Shown piece by piece: positions 17,716 through 27,511 of a stretch of DNA of 64,000 nucleotides (positions are counted from its first letter, which is position 1; the number at the start of each line of letters is the position of its first letter). The translations under genes were made by a program, and so were the position numbers. The DNA is taken from positions 1-64,000 of the forward strand of contig JBLMYA010000026.1 of the NCBI GenBank assembly GCA_050258035.1, given 5' to 3'. The stretch comes from DATBLE01 sp050258035. GTDB taxonomy: Bacteria > Actinomycetota > Thermoleophilia > Gaiellales > Gaiellaceae. The notes under the pieces were generated by a model that searched no databases, had not been told where the DNA came from, and worked only from the letters and a program-made list of their open reading frames with translations.

Positions 17716-18219
17716 CGCCCGAAGTTGTACGCGATCGCGGGGCTCGCGCTGGTCGTCGCGACCCCTCCCCGCGCAGGCACGGGTGGGGTGACGGTCGCGC
17801 TTCCGCCCGGCTGGCACTCGACGAGACCGGACCAGGGCCGCGTCGTGCAGCCGCTCACTCGGCTGGTCGTCTCGTCCGGCCCGATCGCTCCTCGGCTGAC
17901 CGGGATCTGCCACACGCAGGTCGCCGACTACACCTTTCCGGCAACGGCGGTGGCTGTCGTCGTCGTCGAGTGGACGAAGCCGATCGGCGGAATGAAGATC
18001 GGCATCGGCCCGAGTCGGCCACGCAGGTTCACGGCCGCGAACCTCCCCATCCACCGGCCGCCGATCGTCGAGTGCTTCGCCGGCCCCGGCGGCTCGACCC
18101 AGTGGACCGAACGAGGCCACTCGTTCATGGCCACGATCCTCCTCGGCCGCAAGGCTCCGCCGAGCCTGGCCGCCCGCGCCCGCGCAGTGCTCGACACGCT
18201 GCGCGTCGCCCCGCGTTGA
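17701..18219 (+). CDS. Secreted protein of unknown function
   Basis: 172 residues from ATG 17701. An N-terminal hydrophobic stretch (YAIAGLALVVATPPRAG) looks like a signal peptide. The rest contains VALPPGWHSTRPDQG, AVVVVEWTKPIGG, a Cys in GICHTQVADY, one in VECFAGPGG, and ARARAVLDTLRVAPR at the end. The PPGWH and RAVLDTLR segments recur in small actinobacterial exported proteins, but I cannot name a family. The ATG overlaps the 5' end of the divergent sirtuin gene by 15 bases; TTG 17725 is an alternative start. Confidence 0.55.
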   Translation: MLCGHRPKLYAIAGLALVVATPPRAGTGGVTVALPPGWHSTRPDQGRVVQPLTRLVVSSGPIAPRLTGICHTQVADYTFPATAVAVVVVEWTKPIGGMKIGIGPSRPRRFTAANLPIHRPPIVECFAGPGGSTQWTERGHSFMATILLGRKAPPSLAARARAVLDTLRVAPR

Positions 18220-18233
18220 CCAGGGCCGACCTT

Positions 18234-18248
18234 GTAACACTGTGTTAC
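18234..18248. promoter_or_regulatory. Palindromic operator copy 1 (GTAACACTGTGTTAC)
   Basis: A perfect 15-base palindrome with 7-base arms around a central T. Its twin starts 55 bases further on. It lies between a convergently ending gene and the thioesterase gene, so it probably regulates the latter. Confidence 0.65.
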
Positions 18249-18288
18249 TAGCCTCACGCGCCGCGCAACCACGCTGCGTTCGGGGCTT

Positions 18289-18303
18289 GTAACACTGTGT
18301 TAC
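18289..18303. promoter_or_regulatory. Palindromic operator copy 2 (GTAACACTGTGTTAC)
   Basis: Identical to the copy at 18234, also preceded by CTT. It ends 6 bases before the thioesterase ATG and directly abuts an in-frame TTG, so a bound repressor would cover the start region. The symmetry suits a dimeric helix-turn-helix regulator such as TetR or GntR. Confidence 0.7.
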
Positions 18304-18309
18304 TTGCTC

Positions 18310-18720
18310 ATGGAAGGCTTCGGCTTCTCGACCGAGATCACGGTGCGGTTCGCCGAGACGGACGCTCAAGGCATCGCCCACAACGCTTCGTACCTCGTCT
18401 GGTACGAGGTCGCGCGCATCGAGTACCTCGCCCGCTTCCGAGGGGGGTACAGGACGATCCAGGACGAGGGCTACGAGGCACTGACGATCGAGTCGCACGT
18501 CCGGTACCTGCGACCCGTCTTCTTCGACGACCGCGTCACCGTGAACGCCCGCGTGGTCGATCTCCGTGGCGCCCGATTCCGGTTCGAGTACCTGCTCACC
18601 AGGGCCGACGAGACGGTCGCCGACGGGTGGACGAAGCATGCGTTCGTCGCCCAGGAGACGCTCAGGCCGACGCGCGTCCCCACCTGGCTGGTGGAGGCGA
18701 TCGCCGAGGTCGAGGCCTAG
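18310..18720 (+). CDS. Acyl-CoA thioesterase (YbgC/FadM hot-dog family)
   Basis: 136 residues, single hot-dog domain. RFAETDAQGIAHNASYLVWYEVARIEYL is the 4-hydroxybenzoyl-CoA thioesterase/YbgC signature with its catalytic Asp. It is followed by VRYLRPVFFDDRVTV and FRFEYLLTRADETVADGWTKHAFV. It hydrolyses acyl-CoA; chain length is not predictable. Start ATG 18310; TTG 18304 is in frame and would add two residues. Two identical palindromes sit immediately upstream, so expression is probably tightly controlled, perhaps by an acyl-CoA-sensing repressor encoded elsewhere. It converges with the VanW gene in a shared CTAG. Confidence 0.85.
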   Translation: MEGFGFSTEITVRFAETDAQGIAHNASYLVWYEVARIEYLARFRGGYRTIQDEGYEALTIESHVRYLRPVFFDDRVTVNARVVDLRGARFRFEYLLTRADETVADGWTKHAFVAQETLRPTRVPTWLVEAIAEVEA

Positions 18721-20648
18721 GGCGTCGTCGCCGTGGGTGTCGTCGTCGTTGCGGGCGTCGTCGTGGCCGGGCCCGTCGACGTCGGGGAGATCTGCGTCGG
18801 CACGCCCGCCGGGAGGTAGCCCGACGGCGAATCGCTGAGCGTGACCGGCTTCTGCTTCGGCTTGGGCTTCGGCTTCTTCTTCGTCCCCACGCGGATGATC
18901 GACTTGTCGCCGACGTAGCTCGAGTACCACGTGTTGTCGTACAGCAGCTTGCCCTTCTCGTCGTAGACCTTCCGGTTCACGCTGGTCGAGAGCGGCGGCG
19001 AGCCCTGGTGGTCGACGACCCGCTTTCCGACGAGGAGGTTCGGATCCTTGACGATCTGCTCCGGCACGCCTCCCGTGGTGACGAGCGGCGCCGTCTCGCT
19101 GACCACGCGCCGGTGCTGCGGTGTCCCGTACAGGTTGACGGTCAGGGAGTTCGAGCTCACGAACGTGCGCAGGAGCAGCCAGTGGCCGGTGTCGTTCACG
19201 AACTTGAGGTCGATGTCGGGGTAGTTGACGGTCGCGTCCCGGCCCTGCGGGTAGTGGCTGATGTAGAGCGCGTGGTTCGTCCGAGCGGTGATCGGCAGCC
19301 CGCCTTCGTACGCGGCGTTGAACACCGTCGTCGAGACCTGGCACGTGCCCCCGCCGAGGCCGTTCTGGAGCTCGCCGTTGATGATCACCGGCGCTTCGAG
19401 CAACCCCTTCGCCGCGTTCCGCTCGCCGGTGGTCCCGTTGAACGAGAACTCCTTGCCGGGGGCGATCAGCGTGTTGTCGACGAGGTGTGAGACCACCTGC
19501 ACGTTGTGGATCCGGTTCGGTACGCCGCCGTAGGTCGTCGTGTAGCTCGAGTAGAGGCCGGTGATCCCCATCGCCAGGGCGTCCTGGGTCGTCCGCTCCG
19601 CCGGCTGGGTGGCGACCACGATCGGTGCCATCCGGTTGACCGGCCTGACCGCTGCCGCCAGCAGGTGCTCCGCCGTCTTCGGCACGTCGAGCACGCGGGC
19701 GTCGGTCGAGGGCCGGATCCTGATCCCGTTCGTGACGACGACGAACTGCGCGTCGCGCGCCGGCGTGTCGACGACGCGCTGCTTGGCCTTGAAGAACGCG
19801 TCGGCCGCGGGACCGCCGATCCGGAGCCTCGTCGCTCCGTTCTTCGGCAGCTTCACGAGCGTTGCGATCCGCCAGCGGGGAATCCGGTAGCGGGTCGGCC
19901 CGAGCGTCAGCACGACCGGGGACGCGACCGCCGTCCGCAGCTGCGTGCGCGCAGCAGCAAGCGTCTTCGCCGTCACCCTCGGCTGATCGACCTTCGTCGG
20001 CAGCGTGACGCGCGAACCGCGGGAGATGGAGGACAGCGCGGCGACGATCGCCACGGCTGCGGCCTTGCGGTCGAGGACGTTGCCCGTCTGCGCGGCCACG
20101 ACCGCGGGCCGGAGGCCGTGGAGGACGAGCGCCGCGTCGCGGTGCGGTCGGTCGACCTTCGACGCTATCCGCACCAGCTCGGCCTGCAGCGCGCCGGCAC
20201 GGTAGGAGGTGGGAACGTCGACGTCGCCGCCGAAGACGCGGAGCTTCATCCGCTTGAACCCGCGGACCGGCGCGAAGCCGCCGCCCTCGCGGCGGGCGGA
20301 GGAGACGGCCGCCGCCCAGTCGGGCGTGAGGCCGATGTCGGCAGCGGTGAGGCGGAACGTCCGGCCCGCGGCGACGAACTGGACGGGCTCGCCCAGCGCG
20401 GCCTGTCCGCGCTGCTCGAGCGTGTTGACGGCTTCCGCCGACGACAGGCCGCCGACGTCGATTCCGTCGATGCGAACGCCCTTGGCGATCGTGGCCGGTG
20501 ACCCCGCGTACACGAGCGCGAAGGCCACGGCGAGCACGCCGAGCAGCACGACACCGGCCGCTGAGACCCGCCTGATACGGCGCACACGTGCCTGACGACG
20601 GCGCCGTACGTAGTACGGGGACTGAGTGACTCCCGCCTCGAGACGCAA
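18717..20648 (-). CDS. VanW family protein with repeated peptidoglycan-binding-like domains
   Basis: About 643 residues, membrane-anchored and mostly outside the cell. A basic N-terminus (YYVRRRRQARVRRIRR) precedes one membrane pass (SAAGVVLLGVLAVAFALVYAG). Two YoaR-like domains follow (KGVRIDGIDVGGLSSAEAVNTLEQRG; a second near ADAFFKAKQRVVDTPARDAQF). The VanW domain has GEFSFNGTTGERNAAKGL, GGGTCQVSTTVFNAA and GRDATVNYPDIDLKFVNDT. The tail is Lys/Pro-rich then Thr/Pro-rich, typical of wall-spanning linkers. Such proteins are linked to cell-wall maintenance or glycopeptide response. GTG 20666 is possible, but a TACACT box 7 bases before TTG 20648 favours the latter. Confidence 0.85.
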   Translation of the reverse strand: MRLEAGVTQSPYYVRRRRQARVRRIRRVSAAGVVLLGVLAVAFALVYAGSPATIAKGVRIDGIDVGGLSSAEAVNTLEQRGQAALGEPVQFVAAGRTFRLTAADIGLTPDWAAAVSSARREGGGFAPVRGFKRMKLRVFGGDVDVPTSYRAGALQAELVRIASKVDRPHRDAALVLHGLRPAVVAAQTGNVLDRKAAAVAIVAALSSISRGSRVTLPTKVDQPRVTAKTLAAARTQLRTAVASPVVLTLGPTRYRIPRWRIATLVKLPKNGATRLRIGGPAADAFFKAKQRVVDTPARDAQFVVVTNGIRIRPSTDARVLDVPKTAEHLLAAAVRPVNRMAPIVVATQPAERTTQDALAMGITGLYSSYTTTYGGVPNRIHNVQVVSHLVDNTLIAPGKEFSFNGTTGERNAAKGLLEAPVIINGELQNGLGGGTCQVSTTVFNAAYEGGLPITARTNHALYISHYPQGRDATVNYPDIDLKFVNDTGHWLLLRTFVSSNSLTVNLYGTPQHRRVVSETAPLVTTGGVPEQIVKDPNLLVGKRVVDHQGSPPLSTSVNRKVYDEKGKLLYDNTWYSSYVGDKSIIRVGTKKKPKPKPKQKPVTLSDSPSGYLPAGVPTQISPTSTGPATTTPATTTTPTATTP

Positions 20649-20655
20649 GCCACAG

Positions 20656-20661
20656 AGTGTA
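20656..20661 (-). promoter_or_regulatory. Putative leaderless -10 box (TACACT)
   Basis: TACACT on the minus strand, 7 bases before TTG 20648 of the VanW gene. If real, it excludes the upstream GTG 20666 as the start. Confidence 0.4.
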
Positions 20662-20680
20662 CCCACGCCACTGGCGCTAC

Positions 20681-21460
20681 TTAACGCCCGGAAAAGGCGG
20701 GTTTCTCGCCCTCCAGGAACGCCTTCACACCGACCTGCGCGTCGTCGGAGGCGAGCACCTCCCCGAACGCCTCGGCCTCGACGGACAGGCCCTCCGGCGA
20801 GGAGGCCGCCCGGATCGCCCGCTTGATCCCGCGCAGGGCGAGCGGCGCCTGGCGCGCGAGGCGGACGGCGTACTCGCGGGACTTCGGCTCGAGCTCCTCC
20901 GGCTCGACCAGGAAGTGGACGATGCCGTCGGCGGCCGCCTCATCGGGCGAGAGCTGGATCCCCTTCATGATCAGCTCGGTCGCCCGGGCGGGGCCGACGA
21001 GGCGCGTCAGGCGCTGCGTCCCGCCGGCGCCGGGCAGGAGTCCGAGCCGCACCTCCGGCAGGCCGATCAGCGCGCCCTGCGCCCGCGCGGCGAACCGGAA
21101 GTCGCAGGCGAGCGCGAGCTCCAGGCCGCCGCCGAGCGCGTGGCCGTTGACCGCTGCGACGGTCGGCTGCGGAAGCTCGGCGAAGCCGGTGAACACGTGC
21201 TGCGCGAGCAGGGCGCGGTCGATGCCCTCCTCGGCGACCCGCTCGAATTCGGTGATGTCCGCCCCCGCCATGAACACGCCCTCGAGCGCGCTGCGGACGA
21301 GGACGACCCGCGTCCCGTCGTCGGCGGCGAGCTCCGCCGTCGCCTCCGCCAGCTCGGTCACGACCTGCTCGTCGATCGCGTTCAGCGGCGGCCGGTCGAA
21401 CGTGAGGACCGCGATCCGCTCGTCCAGGAACCGCTCGAGGTGCACGACGCGCCGCGGCAT
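20681..21460 (-). CDS. Enoyl-CoA hydratase/isomerase family protein
   Basis: 259 residues, crotonase fold. Seen: IAVLTFDRPPLNAIDEQVV, the oxyanion segment GVFMAGADITEF, and VAAVNGHALGGGLELALACDFRFAA. The catalytic-Glu region is LPEVRLGLLPGAGGTQRLTRLVGPARATELI, with both Glu positions of classical hydratases (GGLELAL and PEVRLG). It hydrates 2-enoyl-CoA in beta-oxidation. Third gene of the acyl-CoA dehydrogenase-SDR-hydratase run, 3 bases after the SDR stop. The ATG is at 21460. Confidence 0.92.
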   Translation of the reverse strand: MPRRVVHLERFLDERIAVLTFDRPPLNAIDEQVVTELAEATAELAADDGTRVVLVRSALEGVFMAGADITEFERVAEEGIDRALLAQHVFTGFAELPQPTVAAVNGHALGGGLELALACDFRFAARAQGALIGLPEVRLGLLPGAGGTQRLTRLVGPARATELIMKGIQLSPDEAAADGIVHFLVEPEELEPKSREYAVRLARQAPLALRGIKRAIRAASSPEGLSVEAEAFGEVLASDDAQVGVKAFLEGEKPAFSGR

Positions 21461-21463
21461 CGA

Positions 21464-22300
21464 TCAGAAGGTGAAGAGCTCGATGCCGCCGCTGACGTTG
21501 AGCCCGACGCCGGTGATGTACGAGGCGAGATCGGAGCAGAGGAATGCGATCGCGTTGGCGACGTCCTGAGGATCGCCGACCCGCCGCATCGCCGTCCGCT
21601 TGATCATCCGCTCGTTCATCTCCGGGTTGCCGAAGGAGAACACCTCGGTTCCGATGATCCCGGGCACGATCGCGTTGACGGTGATGCCGTGTCGCGCGCC
21701 CTCCAGGGCGAGGGACCTGGTCAGCCCGAGCAGCCCGGCCTTGGTCGACGAGTAGCTCGCCTGGCCGAAGCCGCCGAGCGTCCCCGCGACCGAGGCCATG
21801 TTCACGATCCGCCCCCAGCCGCGCTCCTTCATGTGCGGCCAGACCGCACGCGAGCAGTTGAACGCACCGGTCAGGTTGACCCGGAGGTCCCGCTCCCACA
21901 GCTCCGGGCTCTGGTCGCCGATCTGGGCGACGTGGTCGAGGGTGCCGGCGTTGTTGACGAGGATGTCGACGGAGCCGAGCTCCTCGACGGTCCGGGCGAC
22001 GGTCGCCTCCACCTGCTCGCGGTCGGTGACGTCGCACTTGACCGCCGCGGCCCGGCGCCCCATCTCCTGGATCTCGCAGGCGGTCGCCTCGGTGAAGACG
22101 AGCCCCTGCGCGCGGGCCACCTGCGCCAGCGGGCCGTAGCGCTCCGCCTCCTCGTCGGTCGTCTCCGACTCGACCTGGATGTCCGCGATCACGACGTCCG
22201 CCCCCGCCCGGGCGAGCGTCAGCGCATCCGCGCGTCCCAGCCCTCTGGAGCCGCCGGTCACCAGGGCAACGCGTCCCGAAAGGTCGATCTCGAGCGGCAT
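21464..22300 (-). CDS. Short-chain dehydrogenase/reductase (3-oxoacyl-ACP reductase/3-hydroxyacyl-CoA dehydrogenase-like)
   Basis: 278 residues. Classical SDR: VTGGSRGLGRADAL (NAD-binding TGxxxGxG), VIADIQ (acidic residue after beta2, favouring NAD), VDILVNNAGTLD, MASVAGTLGGFGQASYSSTKAGLLGLTRSLAL with the Ser-Tyr-Lys triad. An insertion of ~30 residues after beta2 (VESETTDEEAERYGPLAQVARAQGLVF) is unusual for FabG-type members. In context it may oxidise the 3-hydroxyacyl-CoA made by the neighbouring hydratase. The ATG 22300 is ~30 bases after the dehydrogenase stop, with a hairpin between. Confidence 0.85.
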   Translation of the reverse strand: MPLEIDLSGRVALVTGGSRGLGRADALTLARAGADVVIADIQVESETTDEEAERYGPLAQVARAQGLVFTEATACEIQEMGRRAAAVKCDVTDREQVEATVARTVEELGSVDILVNNAGTLDHVAQIGDQSPELWERDLRVNLTGAFNCSRAVWPHMKERGWGRIVNMASVAGTLGGFGQASYSSTKAGLLGLTRSLALEGARHGITVNAIVPGIIGTEVFSFGNPEMNERMIKRTAMRRVGDPQDVANAIAFLCSDLASYITGVGLNVSGGIELFTF

Positions 22301-22330
22301 GAGCGCGGGGACCCTACCCCCGAGGCGACG

Positions 22331-23518
<1,188 letters not shown>

Positions 23519-23535
23519 CTCGCGTGCTCCTCGCT

Positions 23536-23557
23536 CGATTGACTGGTCAGTCAATCG
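23536..23557. promoter_or_regulatory. TetR-type operator upstream of acyl-CoA dehydrogenase
   Basis: A perfect inverted repeat with 10-base arms (CGATTGACTG and its complement) and a 2-base centre (GT). It begins 18 bases before the dehydrogenase ATG and covers the stop codon of the upstream transporter gene. 18 of its first 19 bases match the site at 33839-33857. Confidence 0.75.
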
Positions 23558-24443
23558 TACGAGGGGAAGGCGCCGCACGCAAGGCGGGCGCGGGCGCCGG
23601 AGCCTCCCGGGGGCGCGGCTCCGGCTGCGACCGGGCGTCGGTCGACGCGAGCAGTGCCGCACCCGCGACGACGCCCGCGAAGGCCGCGACCCGCACCGCC
23701 CCGAGCGCACCGCCCGGCAGCCCCTCGTGGAAGAGGATCGTCCCCGCGAGGATCGGCAGGGCGTTGGTCAGCAACGTCGAGACGCCCGCGGTCGCGAGCG
23801 CACCGCCGCGCTGGAAGCCGAGCTGGAGCGCCACGAACGCCAGGCCGTGGCAGGCGAGCACGGCGGCGGCGAACGCGGTTGCGGCCCCTCCTCCGACCGC
23901 CGCCTTCGTCGCCACGTCACCGGCGGCGTACAGGAGGCCGGCGGCGATCCCGAAGCCCGCCCCGCCGGGGATCCGCAGGGCGGTGACGCCGGCCGCCGCC
24001 AGCGAGCCGACGATCCAGCCGACGACGAAGACCGTCGAAGCCGTCCGCCCGCCGGCCGTGGATCCGGCGAGCGAGATCCCGAGCAACACGAGTCCCGCCA
24101 CGGCCGCGCCCACCCCGAGCCGGTCCCGGCGGGTGAGGGTCGCCCGGGCCGTCCGCTCGACCAGCAGCGCGAGCAGGCCGATGCCTCCCGCCGAGGCGGC
24201 CTGGACGAGCGACAGCGGCGCCAGGGCGAGCGCGGCGACGTACAACGCCCAGCCGGCGAGGCCGACGACGAAGCCGCCGAGCCAGCGGAGATCCGAGAAC
24301 AGCAGCCTGAGCGAGGTGAGCGGACGGCGGACGGACAGCGGGGGGAGCGCCGAGGCGGCGCCGTGCTGGACGAAGAAGCCCCAGTTCAGCGCCGCCGCGG
24401 AGGCGAGCGCAAGGACGATCCCCGCCGCGACCGGTCCACTCAC
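23547..24443 (-). CDS. EamA/DMT-type multi-pass transporter-like protein
   Basis: 298 residues with about ten hydrophobic segments, rich in Ala, Gly and Leu. Segments such as GIVLALASAAALNWGFFVQHGAA, LRWLGGFVVGLAGWALYVAALALAPLSLVQAASAGGIGLL and TLLTNALPILAGTILFHEGLP follow the DMT/EamA repeat plan; PLSLVQA and NALPILAGTILFHE are typical. A short disordered cytoplasmic tail (RSQPEPRPREAPAP) ends it. The substrate is unknown. The GTG 24443 overlaps the stop of the aminoacyl-lipid synthase gene (GTGA). Its own stop lies inside the operator palindrome, so the downstream dehydrogenase has a separate promoter or shared readthrough. Confidence 0.7.
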   Translation of the reverse strand: MSGPVAAGIVLALASAAALNWGFFVQHGAASALPPLSVRRPLTSLRLLFSDLRWLGGFVVGLAGWALYVAALALAPLSLVQAASAGGIGLLALLVERTARATLTRRDRLGVGAAVAGLVLLGISLAGSTAGGRTASTVFVVGWIVGSLAAAGVTALRIPGGAGFGIAAGLLYAAGDVATKAAVGGGAATAFAAAVLACHGLAFVALQLGFQRGGALATAGVSTLLTNALPILAGTILFHEGLPGGALGAVRVAAFAGVVAGAALLASTDARSQPEPRPREAPAPAPALRAAPSPRTID

Positions 24444-26530
24444 CGCCGCGCGCGGCCGCTGAACGGCAGGTACGCCTCGGCTGCGAGCGCCGCGATCCCG
24501 ACCCGCGGCAGGTCGCGCCGCCGCTCGTAGACGACGAACCGCCGCTCCCAACTCGGGAAGAACTTGCGGTTGAAGAGCAGCAGGTTGTCGAGCTGGAAAC
24601 GGCCCTTGAGCGCCAGCAGCGCCTGCCGCTCCAGGCGCTCGACCCGCGAGAGCTCGGCCTGGGGAGTGAGCAGCGCCGCGAAGGGTGCGAAGTTCAGCGA
24701 GATCCGCGCATACCCGTGCGCCTGCGCCCACTCGACCGTCTCCACCACGAGCCACTCGTTGAACCCGTTCGGCGTCGTCCGCAGCCGGGGCATCGACGAG
24801 AGCGACAGAGCCGATCCCGGCTGGGAGACAGCGAAGTGGAGGAATCCCTCGGGCTCGCCGCCGGGGCCCCGACCGATCACGAAGAGCGCATCCCGGTCCT
24901 CGAGCCTGAACAGCGCGTCGAGGGCCATCGCGAAGCCGCGGGACGGCGCCGAGCCTCGCCACTCGCGCGCGATCGACTCCAGTCGCCGACGGAGGTCGGG
25001 CCCGATCGCGCGTGGGTGGAGCGCCTCCGCCGTGTAGCCGGCCGCCGCCAGCCGGTGCACCGACTGCCGGACCTTGCGGATCGGCCGTCCGTCGAGCGAG
25101 AAGGATGCGACCTCGAGCACCGCCTCGTCGCCGTGGTAGAGGGCGTGCAGTCCGTGCCCCCTGTAGACATCGAGGCAGCGCTCGCTGGCACCGAGGATGA
25201 CGATCCGCCAGTCGCGTTCGCGGGCGAAGGCGATGAACCGCGTGACGAGACGGTCGAACTCGTGGGGCGGGCCGATGGGATCGCCGGAGACCACCGCGAC
25301 CCCACCGACCACGCGGTAGGCGAGGAAGGCATGCTCGTCCTCGCTGAAGAAGTACGACTTGTCGGCCCGCAGGGCGAAGGGAGCGAGCGTGTCCGCCCCC
25401 CAGGCGGCGACCAGCGCCCGCGCCGCCTCTCGCTCGCGCTCCTCGGTGCGGTGCCGGTACCGCCATGGAGCGAGCCACGCGGTCAGAAGCCAGGCCGCGG
25501 CGGCGAGCCCGAGGATGAAGATCGAGATCGGGAACCATTCGCCGAACACGTCCCCGACGTGCGTGGAGCCCCCGAGCGAGAGACCGGCCAGGGAGCGGCT
25601 CGTCTCGCGCACGGCGAAGGCGAAGGTGTACGGCTGGTCGGCGGAGATCCGGTTGATCCAGAGAGCGGCCGCGCCGTAGGCGTAGATCGTCGCGACCGCG
25701 AGCGCCCCGCGGCCGAGCAGGAGCGGCGGGGTCGTCGGGTCGCCCGGCGCGTCGAAGTCCTGCCGTCGCGCGACGAGGGCGACGGCCACGAGGGCGGCGA
25801 AGGCGGCCCCGCCGTCGAAGCCGTGCAGCACGTGGAGCGCGGCCAGGACGACGAGCAGGGCGACCGCGAGCCGGTGTGCCCGGCGCTTCCTCCGGGCGAG
25901 GCCGCGTGCGACCAGGACGAGGCCGAGGCCGAGAGGTGCGACGAGCGCGCTGGCGATCGGGTGGACGCGCTCGGGCGCGAGCGCCTGGAGGAGCGTGTCC
26001 GACCGCTCGGGAAGCACCGCGTCGAGCACGCCGACCAGACCGGTGACTGCCACCGCCACAGCGAGCACGAACGGAGCCCGCGGGCTCGAGGTCGCCCTCG
26101 GACGGCCGAGCAGCGCTCCCCCGAGGCCCGCGAGCGCGGCCGGCAGGTAGACGGCGCGCAGGGACGCCGCAGCCGTGAACGCCTCGTGCGCCTGGATCTG
26201 GCGGACGGTGAGCAGGGCGACGCCGACCGCCAGGTAGCCCCAGAGTCCGACGCCGAGCGTGAGCACGAGCGCGGCGGTCAGACGCTCGGCACCGACCGCG
26301 CGGCTGATGAGCCCGAGCAGCAGCCCGGCGGCGAGCCAGACGGCTACGAACAGGACGAGCGAGGTCGCGCCCCGTCGCGCCAGCTCGTCGAGCGGAAGCG
26401 CGTCTCCGACCCGCGGCCGGAAGTTCCCCACCGGCCGCAGCAGGTAGAGCCAGCCGGTGGCGGCGACCACGACCGCGAGCCCCGCGAGCAGCGCAGCGGC
26501 CAGGCTCCCCGTCCGGAGCGCCGCCCTCAT
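24440..26530 (-). CDS. MprF-type phosphatidylglycerol lysyltransferase (DUF2156 domain)
   Basis: 696 residues. The N-terminal ~360 residues hold about ten membrane segments. The C-terminal ~330 residues are a DUF2156/aminoacyl-transferase domain: FSEDEHAFLAYRVVGGVAVVSGDPIGP, ILGASERCLDVYRGHGLHALYHGDEAVLEVASFSL, RKVRQSVHRLAAAGY, PNGFNEWLVVETVEWAQAHGYARISLNFAPFAAL and LQLDNLLLFNRKFFPSWERRFVVYE-like ending. This is the catalytic half of MprF/LysX enzymes, which move an amino acid from tRNA to phosphatidylglycerol. No LysRS domain is fused. It is coupled by ATGA to an esterase gene upstream and by GTGA to a transporter downstream, suggesting envelope-lipid modification. Confidence 0.83.
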   Translation of the reverse strand: MRAALRTGSLAAALLAGLAVVVAATGWLYLLRPVGNFRPRVGDALPLDELARRGATSLVLFVAVWLAAGLLLGLISRAVGAERLTAALVLTLGVGLWGYLAVGVALLTVRQIQAHEAFTAAASLRAVYLPAALAGLGGALLGRPRATSSPRAPFVLAVAVAVTGLVGVLDAVLPERSDTLLQALAPERVHPIASALVAPLGLGLVLVARGLARRKRRAHRLAVALLVVLAALHVLHGFDGGAAFAALVAVALVARRQDFDAPGDPTTPPLLLGRGALAVATIYAYGAAALWINRISADQPYTFAFAVRETSRSLAGLSLGGSTHVGDVFGEWFPISIFILGLAAAAWLLTAWLAPWRYRHRTEEREREAARALVAAWGADTLAPFALRADKSYFFSEDEHAFLAYRVVGGVAVVSGDPIGPPHEFDRLVTRFIAFARERDWRIVILGASERCLDVYRGHGLHALYHGDEAVLEVASFSLDGRPIRKVRQSVHRLAAAGYTAEALHPRAIGPDLRRRLESIAREWRGSAPSRGFAMALDALFRLEDRDALFVIGRGPGGEPEGFLHFAVSQPGSALSLSSMPRLRTTPNGFNEWLVVETVEWAQAHGYARISLNFAPFAALLTPQAELSRVERLERQALLALKGRFQLDNLLLFNRKFFPSWERRFVVYERRRDLPRVGIAALAAEAYLPFSGRARR

Positions 26531-27480
26531 GTCAGATGCCTCGCGGCGGCGAGGAGCGCGACGGCGGCGTTGCCGCGCCAGAGCGCCCAGGTGTGCCCGC
26601 CGCGCCGGACGAAGAAGCGGTAGGGGATGTGGAGCCGGGCGAGCTCGGCGGCGAACTGCTCGTTCTGGCCGAGCAGGCGGTCGTCCGAGCCGGAGTAGAA
26701 CCAGAAGCGCGTCCCGGCGTCGCGCAGCGCAGGCGCGGCGTGTCCCAGCTGGAGAAGCGGGCTGTTCGCCCTGAGCCGCGCCCGGTCGTGCCCGAAGATC
26801 GACCGGATCGGGTCGGCCCGCTCGTAGCCCGACCAGCTCTCGACCACCCGGAACTCGCGAGGGTGGTGCAGGGCGATGTCGATCGCTCCGTATCCCCCCT
26901 CGGACAGTCCACCGATCGCCCGGGCGGTGCCGCTCGGGATCGTCCGGAAGCGGGAGTCGACCGCCCGGACGAGGTCGCGCGAGACGAACGTCGCCCAGCC
27001 CTCGTGGGGCCGGACGCCGTCCACCCACTCCTCGTCGGTGAACGTCCCCGTCGACCCGAACGGCATGACCAGGATCACCGGACGGATGCGGCGTCGGGCG
27101 ACGAGGACGTCCTCGACCACGCCCATCCGGACGGTCTGGAGGAAGGCGCCGGGGCGGCCGGGGAAGCCGTGCAGCAGGTAGAGAACCGGATACCTCCGTC
27201 GCGGTGAGGTCGAGTAGCCCGGCGGGAGGTAGACGTCGACCGGCTGGCTGCGGCCGCCGAGCGCCGCGCTCGCCACGTAGATCCGCTCGGCCGAGCCCCT
27301 CGCCGAGACGAACGCCGGGTCGCTCGGCGGCGGGAACCCCCGGTAGAGCCAGAAACCCCGCGCGTAGCGGTAGACGCCGACCGCGCCGACCGCGAGGAAG
27401 ACCCCGATGAGGCCGGCGGCGACTGCTGCCGGGCCCAGCCTCGCCCTGCTGTCGACGGTCTCTGCGCCTGGGCCCGCCAT
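26527..27480 (-). CDS. Membrane-anchored esterase (esterase D / antigen 85-like fold)
   Basis: 317 residues. One N-terminal membrane pass (VAAGLIGVFLAVGAVGVYRYA), then an alpha/beta hydrolase: VDVYLPPGYSTSPRRRYPVLYLLHGFPG, IGGLSEGGYGAIDIALHHP with nucleophile Ser193, VVESWSGY, an acid region FWFYSGSDD and a late His in RGGHTWALWR. The enzyme faces the outside of the cell and probably cleaves or transfers an ester. It has two close relatives on the other strand. ATG with AGGAAG just ahead and a TATAAC -10 (27499-27504, minus). Overlaps the aminoacyl-lipid synthase gene by ATGA. Confidence 0.82.
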   Translation of the reverse strand: MAGPGAETVDSRARLGPAAVAAGLIGVFLAVGAVGVYRYARGFWLYRGFPPPSDPAFVSARGSAERIYVASAALGGRSQPVDVYLPPGYSTSPRRRYPVLYLLHGFPGRPGAFLQTVRMGVVEDVLVARRRIRPVILVMPFGSTGTFTDEEWVDGVRPHEGWATFVSRDLVRAVDSRFRTIPSGTARAIGGLSEGGYGAIDIALHHPREFRVVESWSGYERADPIRSIFGHDRARLRANSPLLQLGHAAPALRDAGTRFWFYSGSDDRLLGQNEQFAAELARLHIPYRFFVRRGGHTWALWRGNAAVALLAAARHLT

Positions 27481-27511
27481 TGCTTCCTGCAGACCGTTAT
27501 AGGGCCGCCGC

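Noticed and set aside
24716..26623. Long plus-strand frame opposite the MprF-type gene
   Set aside because: Composition (Glu/Arg/Pro runs) and lack of motifs show it to be a shadow of the minus-strand gene.
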